A DNA stretch of 64,000 nt from NCBI RefSeq assembly GCF_000820305.1, contig NZ_CDBH01000015.1, forward strand, positions 1 to 64,000. The letters are read 5' to 3'. Made by a program: the position numbers and the translations under genes. This stretch comes from Aeromonas dhakensis (GTDB lineage: Bacteria; Pseudomonadota; Gammaproteobacteria; Enterobacterales; Aeromonadaceae). Positions 18,269 through 26,627 of this stretch are shown here, piece by piece. Below the pieces are notes generated by a model. It was not told where the DNA came from. It saw nothing but the letters and a program-made list of their open reading frames with translations, and did no database searches. Position 1 is the stretch's first letter. The number at the start of each line of letters is the position of its first letter.

Positions 18269-18775
18269 ATGGACATAGTTGAGGTTGATACCACCCAGGG
18301 CATCAAGCCTGCCCTCATCACTTTGCTGCAAGATAGCGTGGCCAGTGGCGCCTCGGTGGGCTTCCTGCCGCCGCTGACCGAAGAGCAGGGGCTCGTCTAT
18401 TGGCAGGGCATAGAGACGGAGCTGGCCGCGGGCAGCCGCCGGCTCTGGGTCGCTTTTGAGCAACACCAGCTGGTCGGTGCCCTCCAGCTCTCGCTGTGCA
18501 CCAAGGCCAATGGCCGTCACCGCGCCGAGGTGGAAAAACTGATGGTGCACAGTCTCCACCGTGGCAAGGGGGTCGGCCGTGCCCTGATGGCCAGCATGGA
18601 GCAAGGGGCCAGAGAGGCCGGCCGTAGCCTGCTGGTGCTCGACACCCGGGTGGGCGATGCCGCCTCCCGCCTCTATCGCCAGCTGGGCTACCAGGAGGCG
18701 GGCCAGATCCCCGCCTTTGCCCGCAGTGCCGACGGCACCCTGGCGGCCACCCTCTTCTTCTACAAGCAGCTCTGA
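18269..18775 (+). CDS. GNAT-family N-acetyltransferase
   Basis: A 168-residue GNAT protein with the conserved segment AEVEKLMVHSLHRGKGVGRALM, which carries the acetyl-CoA loop, and a typical C-terminal SRLYRQLGYQEAG. It resembles acetyltransferases that modify small molecules or tRNA-linked products, but no substrate can be given. The AAGGA site supports ATG at 18269. It is separated from gldA by a good terminator and stands alone. Confidence 0.87.
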   Translation: MDIVEVDTTQGIKPALITLLQDSVASGASVGFLPPLTEEQGLVYWQGIETELAAGSRRLWVAFEQHQLVGALQLSLCTKANGRHRAEVEKLMVHSLHRGKGVGRALMASMEQGAREAGRSLLVLDTRVGDAASRLYRQLGYQEAGQIPAFARSADGTLAATLFFYKQL

Positions 18776-18797
18776 GGCTCGCACCACACCTCCACTG

Positions 18798-18836
18798 AAC
18801 TGCCGCGCCCTCCCTATGGAGGGCGTGCAGTTTTTC
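18798..18836 (+). terminator. Intrinsic terminator after the acetyltransferase gene
   Basis: CGCCCTCC/GGAGGGCG stem with CTAT loop, extended by an outer AACTGC/GCAGTT helix after a small bulge, followed by a run of T. Confidence 0.82.
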
Positions 18837-19013
18837 CCTGCATTTTGCCCTTCAAAAACAATCAAATCGGTCAGATGGATTAATTCTGATCCGACTACAG
18901 CCCCATTTGAGCGCCATTTTTCCTTCACCTCACGCCAGGCGAGGCGTATGGTGTGGCAGAAAGACCCGTTTGCATACCAATCGGGTACCGCTCACTGTCT
19001 TGAGGAATACTGC

Positions 19014-20132
19014 ATGTCTATCCTGCCTCGTACCGTCACCTCCCCCAAAAAGTTCATCATCGGCCACGATCTGCTGCCCCAACTCCATGATCACGTAAAA
19101 GATTTCGGCGACAACGCCCTGCTTGTCAGCGACGAATTCATTCTGGAGCGAGTGCGGGAAGAGGCGCTGGCCGGCCTGCTGCAGGCAGGTCTGAAGGGAG
19201 CGGTCGAGAAGTTCAACTACGAATGTACCGACATCGAGATCCGCCGCCTGTGCGATCTGGCCGAGCAGCAGGGGGCCAACGTCATCGTCGGCATCGGCGG
19301 CGGCAAGACCCTGGACGTCGCCAAGGCGGTGGCCTTCTACCTGCGGCGCCCGGTGGTACTGTTTCCTACCATCGCCTCCACCGATGCCCCCTGCACCGCC
19401 CTCGCGGTGATCTACAACCCGGCCGGCGAGTTCGAACGCTATCTGTTCCTGCCCCAGAACCCGGACGTGGTGATCGCCGATACCGCCATCATAGCGGCGG
19501 CCCCCGCCCGCTTCTTTGCCGCCGGCGTGGGCGATGCACTCGCCACCTATTTCGAGGCCCGTGCCTGTTACCGGGCCGACGGCATCAATCTGGTGGGCAA
19601 GCGCCCCTCCCGCACCGGCCTCGGGCTGGCCCGGCTCTGCTATGAACTGCTGGGGGAGAACATCGAGCTGGCGATGGACGCGGTGCGCCATCACGTCACC
19701 ACCCCGGCGCTGGAGCAGACCATCGAGGCCACCATCTATCTGAGTGGCGTAGGCGCCGAGGCGGGCGGCCTGGCGGCTGCCCATGCGGTCAACAACGGCA
19801 TGTCGGTGGTGCCAGATCTGCACCGGGCCCAGCATGGTGAGAAAGTGGTGTTCGGCCTGCTCACCCAGCTGGTGCTCGAGCACGCCCCCCAGGCCGAGCT
19901 CGACGAGGTGATGCGCATCATCCAGCTGGCCGGCCTGCCCATGACCCTGCAGGAGATGGGGCTGAGCCAGTTCGTGGAGAGTGAGTGGCGTCAGGTGGCC
20001 AAGCTTGCCTGCGATCCCCTCGACACCATGGGCAACATGCCGATGAGCGTCAGCGAGCAGGATGTCTACCACGCCATGATCGCGGCCAATGCCATGGCCG
20101 AGCGCTACCGGGCCCGTCACCCACGCACCTGA
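19014..20132 (+). CDS. gldA: Glycerol dehydrogenase GldA
   Basis: An iron/zinc-type NAD-dependent dehydrogenase that interconverts glycerol and dihydroxyacetone. The 372-residue protein has the NAD-binding GIGGGKTLDVAKA near residues 93-105, the active-site TIASTDAPCTALAV and the metal-binding histidines in AAHAVNNG and DLHRAQHGEK. Length and order agree with E. coli GldA. The start ATG at 19014 has a GAGG site and immediately precedes the conserved PRTVTSPKKFIIG. It is a single-gene unit followed by a small hairpin. Confidence 0.93.
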   Translation: MSILPRTVTSPKKFIIGHDLLPQLHDHVKDFGDNALLVSDEFILERVREEALAGLLQAGLKGAVEKFNYECTDIEIRRLCDLAEQQGANVIVGIGGGKTLDVAKAVAFYLRRPVVLFPTIASTDAPCTALAVIYNPAGEFERYLFLPQNPDVVIADTAIIAAAPARFFAAGVGDALATYFEARACYRADGINLVGKRPSRTGLGLARLCYELLGENIELAMDAVRHHVTTPALEQTIEATIYLSGVGAEAGGLAAAHAVNNGMSVVPDLHRAQHGEKVVFGLLTQLVLEHAPQAELDEVMRIIQLAGLPMTLQEMGLSQFVESEWRQVAKLACDPLDTMGNMPMSVSEQDVYHAMIAANAMAERYRARHPRT

Positions 20133-20164
20133 TCGGCACTCAAGTAATATCGTGATCAAACCGG

Positions 20165-20191
20165 CAAGGTCGGCCCCTGTGGCCGGCCTTG
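20165..20191 (+). terminator. Terminator-like hairpin after gldA
   Basis: An 11-bp stem with one G-U pair and a CCTGT loop, 32 bp after the gldA stop. The T-run is poor. Confidence 0.55.
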
Positions 20192-20248
20192 TCATTCCCC
20201 GTCCGACCTGCTGCAATGGCCCTTTTCCCCTTGGGACAAGGAGTCACC

Positions 20249-20581
20249 ATGATATTGGAAGTCGCCCATCTGCAGGTCATCCCCGGTCAGGCTGCCGCCT
20301 TCGAGCAGGCATTTTCCCAGGCTCAACGGATCATCAGCACCATGCCGGGCTATGGCGGACACCAGCTCCAGCGCTCGCTGACCGACTCCCACCGCTATCT
20401 GCTGCTGGTCAACTGGCAGCGCCTCGAAGATCACACCCAGGGCTTTCGTGGCTCACCCCAGTACCAGCAGTGGAAGGCCCTGCTCCATCACTTCTACGAT
20501 CCCTTCCCCACGGTCGAGCACTACCGGCAGGTCACGCTGGATAAAGAAGAGTTGCGGGAACAGGCACACGGCCAGCGCTAA
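20249..20581 (+). CDS. Antibiotic-biosynthesis-monooxygenase (ABM) domain protein
   Basis: A 110-residue protein with the dimeric ferredoxin-like ABM fold. The N-terminal half (EVAHLQVIPGQ), the central GYGGHQLQRS and the later LLVNWQRLEDHTQGFRGSPQYQQW match family members such as YgiN-type quinol monooxygenases and heme-degrading proteins. The reaction cannot be assigned. ATG at 20249 has a clear AAGGAG site; upstream in-frame ATGs lack one. It lies 116 bp after gldA, with a hairpin between, so is probably separate. Confidence 0.82.
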   Translation: MILEVAHLQVIPGQAAAFEQAFSQAQRIISTMPGYGGHQLQRSLTDSHRYLLLVNWQRLEDHTQGFRGSPQYQQWKALLHHFYDPFPTVEHYRQVTLDKEELREQAHGQR

Positions 20582-20758
20582 GGCGGATACCTGGTGTCAG
20601 GGCCAAAATGACGGCTGAGGCGGCATTGCCTCGTCAGGTGTGCAACCAGATAAATGGCACAGGGGGGCTGTTAACCGAGAGAGAAGTGAGGAAGGATGAT
20701 CAGGGGGCCAAGCAGAACGTGGATCATCCGCGCCCAGACTAGGCCCCCGATGGGAAGA

Positions 20759-21622
20759 TCAGGCCTGCCGTTCGGCCCGTGCCCTGATCTCGGGGGCGGC
20801 AAAGGCCTCCTGAGCCGCGATCAGCTGCAACTCGTAGGCATCGGCCTGCCAGGTGTGCAGCAATACCGTATCCACCGCCGCGTTGGTGCGCTCGAACGCG
20901 CTGACGGCATCGTAACCCGCCTGCAGATTGGCCAGCATCAGCGCGCTGATGAGATCCCCCACGCCCACCGGCTGACGAGCAAACTCGTAGAGCGGACGAG
21001 CAATCAGATAATCCCCCTCGGGGGTGGCCAGCAGCATCTCGAAGCGGCCCGGCTCGCGGGCGGCACGTCCAAGATGCTTGACCAGCACCATCTTCACCCC
21101 GCGTGCCAGCAGACGATGGGCGGCGGCTCGGGTCTGGGCCAGATCGGTCAGATGAACGTCGCACAGTGTCTCCAGCTCCAGCAGATTGGGGGCCATGACA
21201 TCGGCCACCGGCAGCGCCTTCTCGGTCAAAAAGCGGGTCACCCCAGGCGCGACTATGCACCCTTTCTCCGGGTGGCCCATCACGGGATCGCAAAAATAGA
21301 TGGCGGCAGGGTTGGCGGCCTTGACCGCGGCCACCACCGTCAGGATCTCGTCCCCCTGCTCCGCCGAGCCGAGATATCCGCTCAGCACAGCATCACAATG
21401 TCCCAGCACCCCGATGTCCGAGAGCCCCATGCACAGGGCGCTGATATGCCCTGCAGGCATGGCCATCCCCTGCCAACCGGCCGCATATTGGGTATGGTTG
21501 GAGAACTGCACCGTGTTGATGGGCCATACCTCCATGCCGAGACGGCGCATGGGGAATACGGCAGCGCTGTTGCCGGCACAGCCGAACACCACGTGGGACT
21601 GGATAGAGAGAATGCGTTTCAT
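20759..21622 (-). CDS. pdxY: Pyridoxal kinase PdxY
   Basis: Phosphorylates pyridoxal with ATP in the vitamin B6 salvage pathway. The 287-residue ribokinase-family protein shows [18 protein letters not shown] at the N-terminus, [11 protein letters not shown] in the middle and the anion hole and catalytic Asp in [11 protein letters not shown]. Length equals E. coli PdxY (about 286). ATG at 21622 has GGTGA just upstream; earlier in-frame ATG and GTG codons (21628, 21631) fall inside that site. It is transcribed alone, downstream of a repeat-bearing intergenic region. Confidence 0.93.
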   Translation of the reverse strand: MKRILSIQSHVVFGCAGNSAAVFPMRRLGMEVWPINTVQFSNHTQYAAGWQGMAMPAGHISALCMGLSDIGVLGHCDAVLSGYLGSAEQGDEILTVVAAVKAANPAAIYFCDPVMGHPEKGCIVAPGVTRFLTEKALPVADVMAPNLLELETLCDVHLTDLAQTRAAAHRLLARGVKMVLVKHLGRAAREPGRFEMLLATPEGDYLIARPLYEFARQPVGVGDLISALMLANLQAGYDAVSAFERTNAAVDTVLLHTWQADAYELQLIAAQEAFAAPEIRARAERQA

Positions 21623-21934
21623 CGACATCACCGCAGAGAAGAGTCAGGGGAAAGGCGCAATATATCGGATGAAGATATTGAACTTCCACCCTTGATCAGC
21701 ACAAACCCTTATTTGGTCTGCTCCAGCCTCGAGGAGACTCGCGTTGTCACCCACATCCCTCTCCCTCTTTACTGCCATGCCAGAGTCCGAGACAGTGGAT
21801 GACACCGGCGTGGTTTGAAATGGTGATGAAACATTCTTGCTTGATGGCATATGAGCTTAATAAATCGGCTCTTTTTGTTGAACCGTGCGATGGCATGCGA
21901 ACAGGCAGATGGTCGAGTGCAGCCCTGGCCTCAA

Positions 21935-22006
21935 CAAGGCAGCAAGGCAGCAAGGCAGCAAGGCAGCAAGGCAGCAAGGCAGCAAGGCAGCAAGGCAGCA
22001 AGGCAG
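21935..22006. repeat. 8-bp tandem repeat array, 9 x CAAGGCAG
   Basis: Nine perfect head-to-tail copies of CAAGGCAG. The unit length is not a multiple of three, so a copy-number change would shift any frame. It lies about 310 bp upstream of pdxY and downstream of the DUF429 gene. Perfect identity of all copies suggests recent expansion or active slippage. Confidence 0.97.
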
Positions 22007-22066
22007 CGTAGTGAAAGGAAGAAACTACGTCAGCGCAAGTGAGGAGCTCACGGCCGACCAAAGGCA

Positions 22067-22090
22067 GGATCGGGCTGGTCGGCCCGATCC
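22067..22090 (-). terminator. Terminator-like hairpin after the DUF429 gene
   Basis: GGATCGGGC/GCCCGATCC, 9-bp stem with 6-nt loop, a few bases after the DUF429 stop on the minus strand. The T-run is weak. Confidence 0.6.
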
Positions 22091-22096
22091 GGTTTA

Positions 22097-22852
22097 TCAG
22101 GGGCGAGCGAAGTGGTAGACCCAGCCCTCGTCCAAAGCCATCTCGGCGGGCGGCGCCACCAGTGCCGGCAACAGGGAGACACTCCCCTTGGCGGCGTATT
22201 GCAGCGCCATCAGGGCGCAGATGGCGGCATCGTAGCGATCGGTTCCCGCCGTTACATCGGCAGGCAGATGCTGCAGCAACTCGGCACGCACCGTCGATGC
22301 CTTGCCCCCCGTCTTGGCAAGGGCGGGATAGACCTCCAGCACAGCGCGATCGGCCTCTGCCTGCTGCTTGGGCACCAGTTGCAAGTCGGCCAACCTCGGC
22401 AGCATGGCAAGCGCCAGGGTTGCATTGTTGCCGAGCCTGTCGAAGGTGGCCGAGAGCGGCTTCTTGCCATATTGCTCATGGAGCCAGCGTTCGCAGTCCC
22501 GGTAGGCATAAGGGTTGTCTATCTCGCGCTGAGGCACGGCGCACTCGGTCGCCCTCCCCGCCAGCAGCTCGCCAAAGGCACGAGGAAACGCCAGCGGCGC
22601 GTCTATCCCCAGCGCCAGCTGCGGGCAGGCCAGCACCTGCAGCAGGTGGATCTCGTCGTGCAGCGCCGGGCGCAGCAAGGCATCCAGATCCGGCGCAACC
22701 CGTGAGCTCAACCGAAACAGGGGCGATACGCCAAACCAGTGCAGCCGCTGCTCACGCGCCTGCCACCCCACCACGGCCACGGCCTGGGCACTGCCCTGCC
22801 AGCCTCTTACGTCCCAGCCGATGCCGATGGCATCCATGTGTTCCATTGTCAT
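22097..22852 (-). CDS. DUF429 family protein (predicted RNase H-like fold)
   Basis: A 251-residue protein beginning IGIGWDVRGWQG, with an internal GIDAPLAFPRAF and a later TDRYDAAICALMAL. These spaced acidic residues (Asp near the first strand, Asp in GIDAP, Asp in YDAAI) are the pattern of DUF429, a family predicted to have an RNase H-like fold. Activity is not established. ATG at 22852 has an AGAGG site about ten bases upstream; ATGs six and fifteen bases further in are alternatives. It is separate from its neighbours. Confidence 0.8.
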   Translation of the reverse strand: MTMEHMDAIGIGWDVRGWQGSAQAVAVVGWQAREQRLHWFGVSPLFRLSSRVAPDLDALLRPALHDEIHLLQVLACPQLALGIDAPLAFPRAFGELLAGRATECAVPQREIDNPYAYRDCERWLHEQYGKKPLSATFDRLGNNATLALAMLPRLADLQLVPKQQAEADRAVLEVYPALAKTGGKASTVRAELLQHLPADVTAGTDRYDAAICALMALQYAAKGSVSLLPALVAPPAEMALDEGWVYHFARP

Positions 22853-22930
22853 GCCAGTGTCACCTCTGCACGCTATCAATGCTGCACAGGGTAATGGCTG
22901 GCGCCCCTAAAGCAAGGCTGGCGGCGCGGC

Positions 22931-23494
22931 TTAGAAGGATTTCTTGAAATTGATCAGCGGCAAGATGGGGAAAACCCCGTTCTCGGCGTAGTTGGCGAGG
23001 CCGATCTGCAGACCGTCCAGGTGTTTGGTGGCGTTGATGAAGCCCAGCTGGAAGGTGGTGCGCTCGGCATAGTTGACGAAGCCGACGTTGGCCAGGGCAT
23101 TGCCCTTGGCGATGTTGACGGCCCCCCAGTTGAGGCCCTGTACATTGTTGGTCAGGTTGACGAAGCCAAGGTTGACCCCCTTGTCCTGACCCTCGTGCCA
23201 GTTGAGTGCGTTGATCGCCACCCCGCCAAACTGGTGGCGTACCCGGCCGGCACCGAAAAAGACGCCAAGCTGCAGACCGGTGAATTGATCCACGTCGGAG
23301 AGGGCGAAAACGGGCAGATCGATCCCCTTCACCTGACCGGTGCGACCATAAAGAACAGAGGCTCTGGCCCCCTCGACCTGGTGAGACGCGGGCAGATTGA
23401 CGCCGGGCAGGGAGAGCTGGACAGGGGTACTGGCGTGGGCAACGCCGCCAAGGGCAACAGACCCCAGGGCAAGCAACAGGCGGGCAGGTTTCAT
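22931..23494 (-). CDS. Small outer-membrane beta-repeat protein (VC2662-like)
   Basis: A 187-residue exported protein. Residues 1-22 form a classical signal peptide ending AHA. The mature part has five or six degenerate repeats of about 18-20 residues built around GxNxGFVN-type motifs (GVNLGFVNL, GLNWGAVNI, ANVGFVNYA, QLGFINATK, LQIGLANYA). It ends in Phe (KKSF), as outer-membrane barrels usually do. From memory it resembles the VC2662 family of Vibrio; no function is known. It is divergent from phaP, with which it shares a 315-bp promoter region. A role in surface or lipid interactions is inference. Confidence 0.78.
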   Translation of the reverse strand: MKPARLLLALGSVALGGVAHASTPVQLSLPGVNLPASHQVEGARASVLYGRTGQVKGIDLPVFALSDVDQFTGLQLGVFFGAGRVRHQFGGVAINALNWHEGQDKGVNLGFVNLTNNVQGLNWGAVNIAKGNALANVGFVNYAERTTFQLGFINATKHLDGLQIGLANYAENGVFPILPLINFKKSF

Positions 23495-23809
23495 CGATGC
23501 ATTCCTCGAGGCTCAGGGAGTGCATCAGCCTACCAGCCCTGTGGCCCGGTAACGAGGCCGAAGCGAGCTGGCTGCGTCACCCCTCGTCTGAATCCAGCCA
23601 ATCAGACTGGACAGACCAGAGTCAACATTTCGCCAAAAATTAACATTTATATCATTTACATCAAGCCTCATTTGATAACACAATGCTTAAACGTACGTTT
23701 GAACAGAGCAAGCGATACGCAACGACTTGAGGATGTAGTCGCATAGTTGTAACCCAACCCGGGCCATCGGCCCTTTTGCAATACCTTCTGCCAACCACGG
23801 AGACGCGCG
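23495..23809. other. 315-bp divergent promoter region between the outer-membrane protein gene and the pha operon
   Basis: AT-rich from about 23620 to 23720, unlike its surroundings. It contains a perfect 12-bp palindrome (23689-23700), and a CGACT/AGTCG inverted repeat lies further downstream. No convincing -35/-10 pair could be fixed by eye. Confidence 0.65.
23689..23700. promoter_or_regulatory. Perfect palindrome AAACGTACGTTT upstream of phaP (candidate operator)
   Basis: A 12-bp perfect palindrome followed by G, in an AT-rich stretch about 110 bp before phaP. It fits the general AAAC-N4-GTTT shape I recall for TetR-type PsrA fatty-acid regulators. The regulator is not in this window, so this is a candidate only. 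Confidence 0.5.
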
Positions 23810-24160
23810 ATGAATATGGACGTAATCAAGACCTTTACCGAGCAGATGCAAGGCTTTGCCGCCCCCCTCACCCGTTACAACCAGCTGCTGGCCAGCAATA
23901 TCGAGCAGTTGACCCGGCTGCAGCTGGCCTCCGCCAACGCCTATGCCGAGCTGGGGCTGAACCAGCTGCAGGCTGCCGGCAAGGTGCAGGATGCCCAGAG
24001 CCTGGCAGCCCTCGGCACCGTCCAGCTGGAGACCGCCAGCCAGCTCTCCCGCCAGATGCTGGACGACATCCAGAAGCTCAACGCCCTCGGCCAGCAGTTC
24101 AAGGACGATCTGGACGCCCTGACTGCCGACGGCATCAAAAAGAGCACGGGCAAGGCCTGA
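23810..24160 (+). CDS. phaP: Phasin PhaP
   Basis: Coats polyhydroxyalkanoate granules and influences their size and PHA composition. The 116-residue protein is almost wholly amphipathic helix, rich in Gln, Leu and Ala, with the phasin segment YNQLLASNIEQLTRLQLASA. It closely resembles, from memory, the Aeromonas caviae PhaP (about 116-117 residues). It is the first gene of phaP-phaC-phaJ, with a 93-bp gap before phaC. ATG at 23810 follows a GGAGACGCGCG leader. Confidence 0.95.
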   Translation: MNMDVIKTFTEQMQGFAAPLTRYNQLLASNIEQLTRLQLASANAYAELGLNQLQAAGKVQDAQSLAALGTVQLETASQLSRQMLDDIQKLNALGQQFKDDLDALTADGIKKSTGKA

Positions 24161-24253
24161 TATCCCCCTGGCTGCCCGTTGCGGGCAGCCACATCTCCCC
24201 ATGCTCCGTCACGACAGGCTCGCCCTGCGCCGGGGATGGGTGAAGGAGAGAAC

Positions 24254-26038
24254 ATGAGCCAATCATCTTACGGCCCGCTGTTCGAGGCCCTGGCCCACTA
24301 CAACGACAAGCTGCTGGACATGGCCAAGGCTCAGACCGAGCGTACCGCCCAGGCCCTGCTGCAGACCAATCTCGACGATCTCGGCCAGGTGCTGGAACAG
24401 GGCAGCCAGCAGCCCTGGCAACTGATCAATGCCCAGATGAACTGGTGGCAGGATCAGCTCAAGCTGATGCAACACACCCTGCTCAAGAGCGCAGGCCAGC
24501 AGAGCGAGCCGGTCATCGCCCCGGAGCGCAGCGATCGCCGCTTCAAGGCCGATGCCTGGAGCGAGCAGCCCATTTATGACTACCTCAAGCAATCCTATCT
24601 GCTGACCGCCAGACACCTACTGGACTCGGTGGATGCCCTCGAAGGGGTGCCCCAGAAGAGCCGGGAGCGGCTGCGTTTCTTTACCCGCCAGTACATCAAC
24701 GCCATGGCACCCAGCAACTTTCTGGCTACCAATCCGGAGCTGCTCAAGCTCACCCTGGAGTCAGACGGCCAGAATCTGGTGCGCGGGCTGACCCTGCTGG
24801 CCGAAGATCTCGAGCGCAGCGCCGATCACCTCAACATCCGCCTGACCGACGAATCCGCCTTCGAGCTGGGTCGTGATCTCGCACTGACCCCGGGCCGGGT
24901 GGTGCAACGCACCGAGCTGTATGAGCTCATCCAGTACAGCCCGACCACGGAGACGGTGGCCAGAACGCCGGTGCTGATCGTGCCGCCCTTCATCAACAAG
25001 TATTACATCATGGACATGCGGCCCCAGAACTCCCTGGTGGCCTGGCTGGTTGCCCAGGGCCAGACGGTGTTCATGATCTCCTGGCGCAACCCGGGGCCGG
25101 CCCAGGCCGACATCGATCTCGACGACTACGTGGTGGACGGCGTCATCGCCGCGCTGGATGGCGTGGAAGCGGCCACCGGCGAGCGGGAAGTGCACGGCAT
25201 CGGTTACTGTATCGGCGGTACCGCCCTCTCCCTGGCCATGGGCTGGCTGGCCGCCCGGCGCCAGAAGCAGCGGGTTCGCTCCGCCACCCTGTTCACCACT
25301 TTGCTCGACTTCTCCCAGCCGGGAGAGCTTGGCATCTTCATCCACGAGCCCATCATTGCGGCGCTGGAGGCCCAGAACGAGGCCAAAGGCATCATGGATG
25401 GACGCCAGCTGGCGGTCTCCTTCAGCCTGCTGCGGGAGAACAGCCTCTACTGGAATTACTACATCGACAGCTATCTCAAGGGGCAGAGCCCGGTGGCGTT
25501 CGATCTGCTGCACTGGAACAGCGACAGCACCAACGTGGCGGGCAAGACCCACAACAGCCTGCTGCGCCGGCTCTATCTGGAAAACCAGCTGGTGAAGGGG
25601 GAGCTCAAGATCCGCCACACCCGCATCGATCTCGCCAAGGTGAAGACCCCGGTGCTGATGGTGTCGGCCATGGACGATCACATCGCCCTCTGGCAGGGCA
25701 CCTGGCAGGGCATGAAGCTGTTCGGTGGCGAGCAGCGCTTCATCCTGGCCGAATCGGGCCACATCGCCGGCATCATCAATCCGCCGGATGCCAACAAGTA
25801 CGGCTTCTGGCAGAACGACGCCGAAGCCGCCAGCCCCGAGGCGTGGCTCGCCGGTGCGACCCACACCCCGGGTTCCTGGTGGCCGCAGATGGCAGCCTTC
25901 ATCCAGAGCCGGGAAGAGGATCCCGCCCCCATCCCCGCCCGCATTCCGAGCGAAGGGCTGGAGGCGGCGCCCGGTGGCTATGTCAAGGTACGGCTCAACC
26001 CGGTCTTTGCGCCGACTCCCGAGGAGGAGCCAGCATGA
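24254..26038 (+). CDS. phaC: Class I polyhydroxyalkanoate synthase PhaC
   Basis: Polymerises (R)-3-hydroxyacyl-CoA into PHA at the granule surface. The 594-residue alpha/beta-hydrolase-fold enzyme has the same length as the Aeromonas caviae synthase, which makes the 3-hydroxybutyrate/3-hydroxyhexanoate copolymer. The lipase-like box is GYCIGG with the nucleophile Cys319; the Asp is in SAMDDHIAL and the His in ESGHIAGI. The start has a GAAGGAGAG site. It overlaps phaJ by four bases (ATGA). Substrate range (C4-C7) is inferred from close similarity to the A. caviae enzyme. Confidence 0.97.
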   Translation: MSQSSYGPLFEALAHYNDKLLDMAKAQTERTAQALLQTNLDDLGQVLEQGSQQPWQLINAQMNWWQDQLKLMQHTLLKSAGQQSEPVIAPERSDRRFKADAWSEQPIYDYLKQSYLLTARHLLDSVDALEGVPQKSRERLRFFTRQYINAMAPSNFLATNPELLKLTLESDGQNLVRGLTLLAEDLERSADHLNIRLTDESAFELGRDLALTPGRVVQRTELYELIQYSPTTETVARTPVLIVPPFINKYYIMDMRPQNSLVAWLVAQGQTVFMISWRNPGPAQADIDLDDYVVDGVIAALDGVEAATGEREVHGIGYCIGGTALSLAMGWLAARRQKQRVRSATLFTTLLDFSQPGELGIFIHEPIIAALEAQNEAKGIMDGRQLAVSFSLLRENSLYWNYYIDSYLKGQSPVAFDLLHWNSDSTNVAGKTHNSLLRRLYLENQLVKGELKIRHTRIDLAKVKTPVLMVSAMDDHIALWQGTWQGMKLFGGEQRFILAESGHIAGIINPPDANKYGFWQNDAEAASPEAWLAGATHTPGSWWPQMAAFIQSREEDPAPIPARIPSEGLEAAPGGYVKVRLNPVFAPTPEEEPA

Positions 26039-26439
26039 GCATGCTTCCCTTCGAGGTGGGCCTAAAGGCCAGTCTAACCAAGCGGTTCGGGGCGGCAGAG
26101 GTCGCGGCCTTTGCCGGGCTGTCGGAGGATTTCAATCCGCTGCACCTGGATCCCGCCTTCGCCGCCACCACGCCGTTCGAGCGCCCCATCGTGCACGGCA
26201 TGCTGCTGGCCAGCCTCTTCTCGGGGCTGCTGGGTCAGCAACTGCCGGGCAAGGGCACCGTCTATCTCGGTCAGAGCCTCGCCTTCAAGCAGCCGGTGTT
26301 TGTGGGGGATGAGGTGACGGCAGAGGTGGAGATCATCGCCCTGCGCAGCGACAAGCCCATCATCACCCTGGCCACCCGCATCCTGACGGCAACCGGCGCC
26401 ATCGCCGTCAGCGGGGAAGCCGTGGTGAAGTTTGGCTAA
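26035..26439 (+). CDS. phaJ: (R)-specific enoyl-CoA hydratase PhaJ
   Basis: Hydrates trans-2-enoyl-CoA from fatty-acid beta-oxidation to (R)-3-hydroxyacyl-CoA, the PhaC substrate. The 134-residue hot-dog-fold (MaoC-like) protein has the catalytic pair Asp32 and His37 in SEDFNPLHLD and HGMLLASLFSG further on. It starts within the phaC stop codon, so is translationally coupled. A 13-bp hairpin follows the gene. The arrangement channels fatty-acid intermediates into storage polymer. Confidence 0.96.
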   Translation: MSMLPFEVGLKASLTKRFGAAEVAAFAGLSEDFNPLHLDPAFAATTPFERPIVHGMLLASLFSGLLGQQLPGKGTVYLGQSLAFKQPVFVGDEVTAEVEIIALRSDKPIITLATRILTATGAIAVSGEAVVKFG

Positions 26440-26460
26440 AAGCGGTTTGCCCCATGATCT

Positions 26461-26490
26461 CAGTCAGCCCGGCCAGTGCCGGGCTGACTG
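26461..26490 (+). terminator. Hairpin at the end of the pha operon
   Basis: A perfect 13-bp stem with a CAGT loop, 22 bp after the phaJ stop. There is no T-run, so termination may depend on Rho or the hairpin may protect the mRNA end. Confidence 0.55.
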
Positions 26491-26627
26491 CTATGGCGTG
26501 CGCCCCGAAAATGCTCTTGCAAGCCACTATTGCCCGCAGACAGCGTCCTTGCCCTTTCCTTGACGACCCGAACTGCCTAGAATAATCGCCCTGCTGTTTC
26601 AGCCATTTATCCACGAGAGGATTTTCC

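Larger units (their letters stand above)
21623..22096. other. 474-bp intergenic region carrying an 8-bp tandem repeat
   Basis: Between pdxY and the DUF429 gene, both on the minus strand. It holds the pdxY promoter region, the tandem array at 21935-22006 and a terminator at 22067-22090. Reading frames that cross the array exist but have no ribosome-binding site and only repeat-derived composition, so I call no gene here. Confidence 0.7.

Noticed and set aside
21799..22011. Small protein encoded across the CAAGGCAG array
   Set aside because: No ribosome-binding site. The C-terminus is only repeat translation and all three frames are equally open there.
23640..23809. FadR operator in the pha promoter
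   Set aside because: No GGTC-N-GACC-like core is present. The only strong symmetry is the AAACGTACGTTT palindrome.
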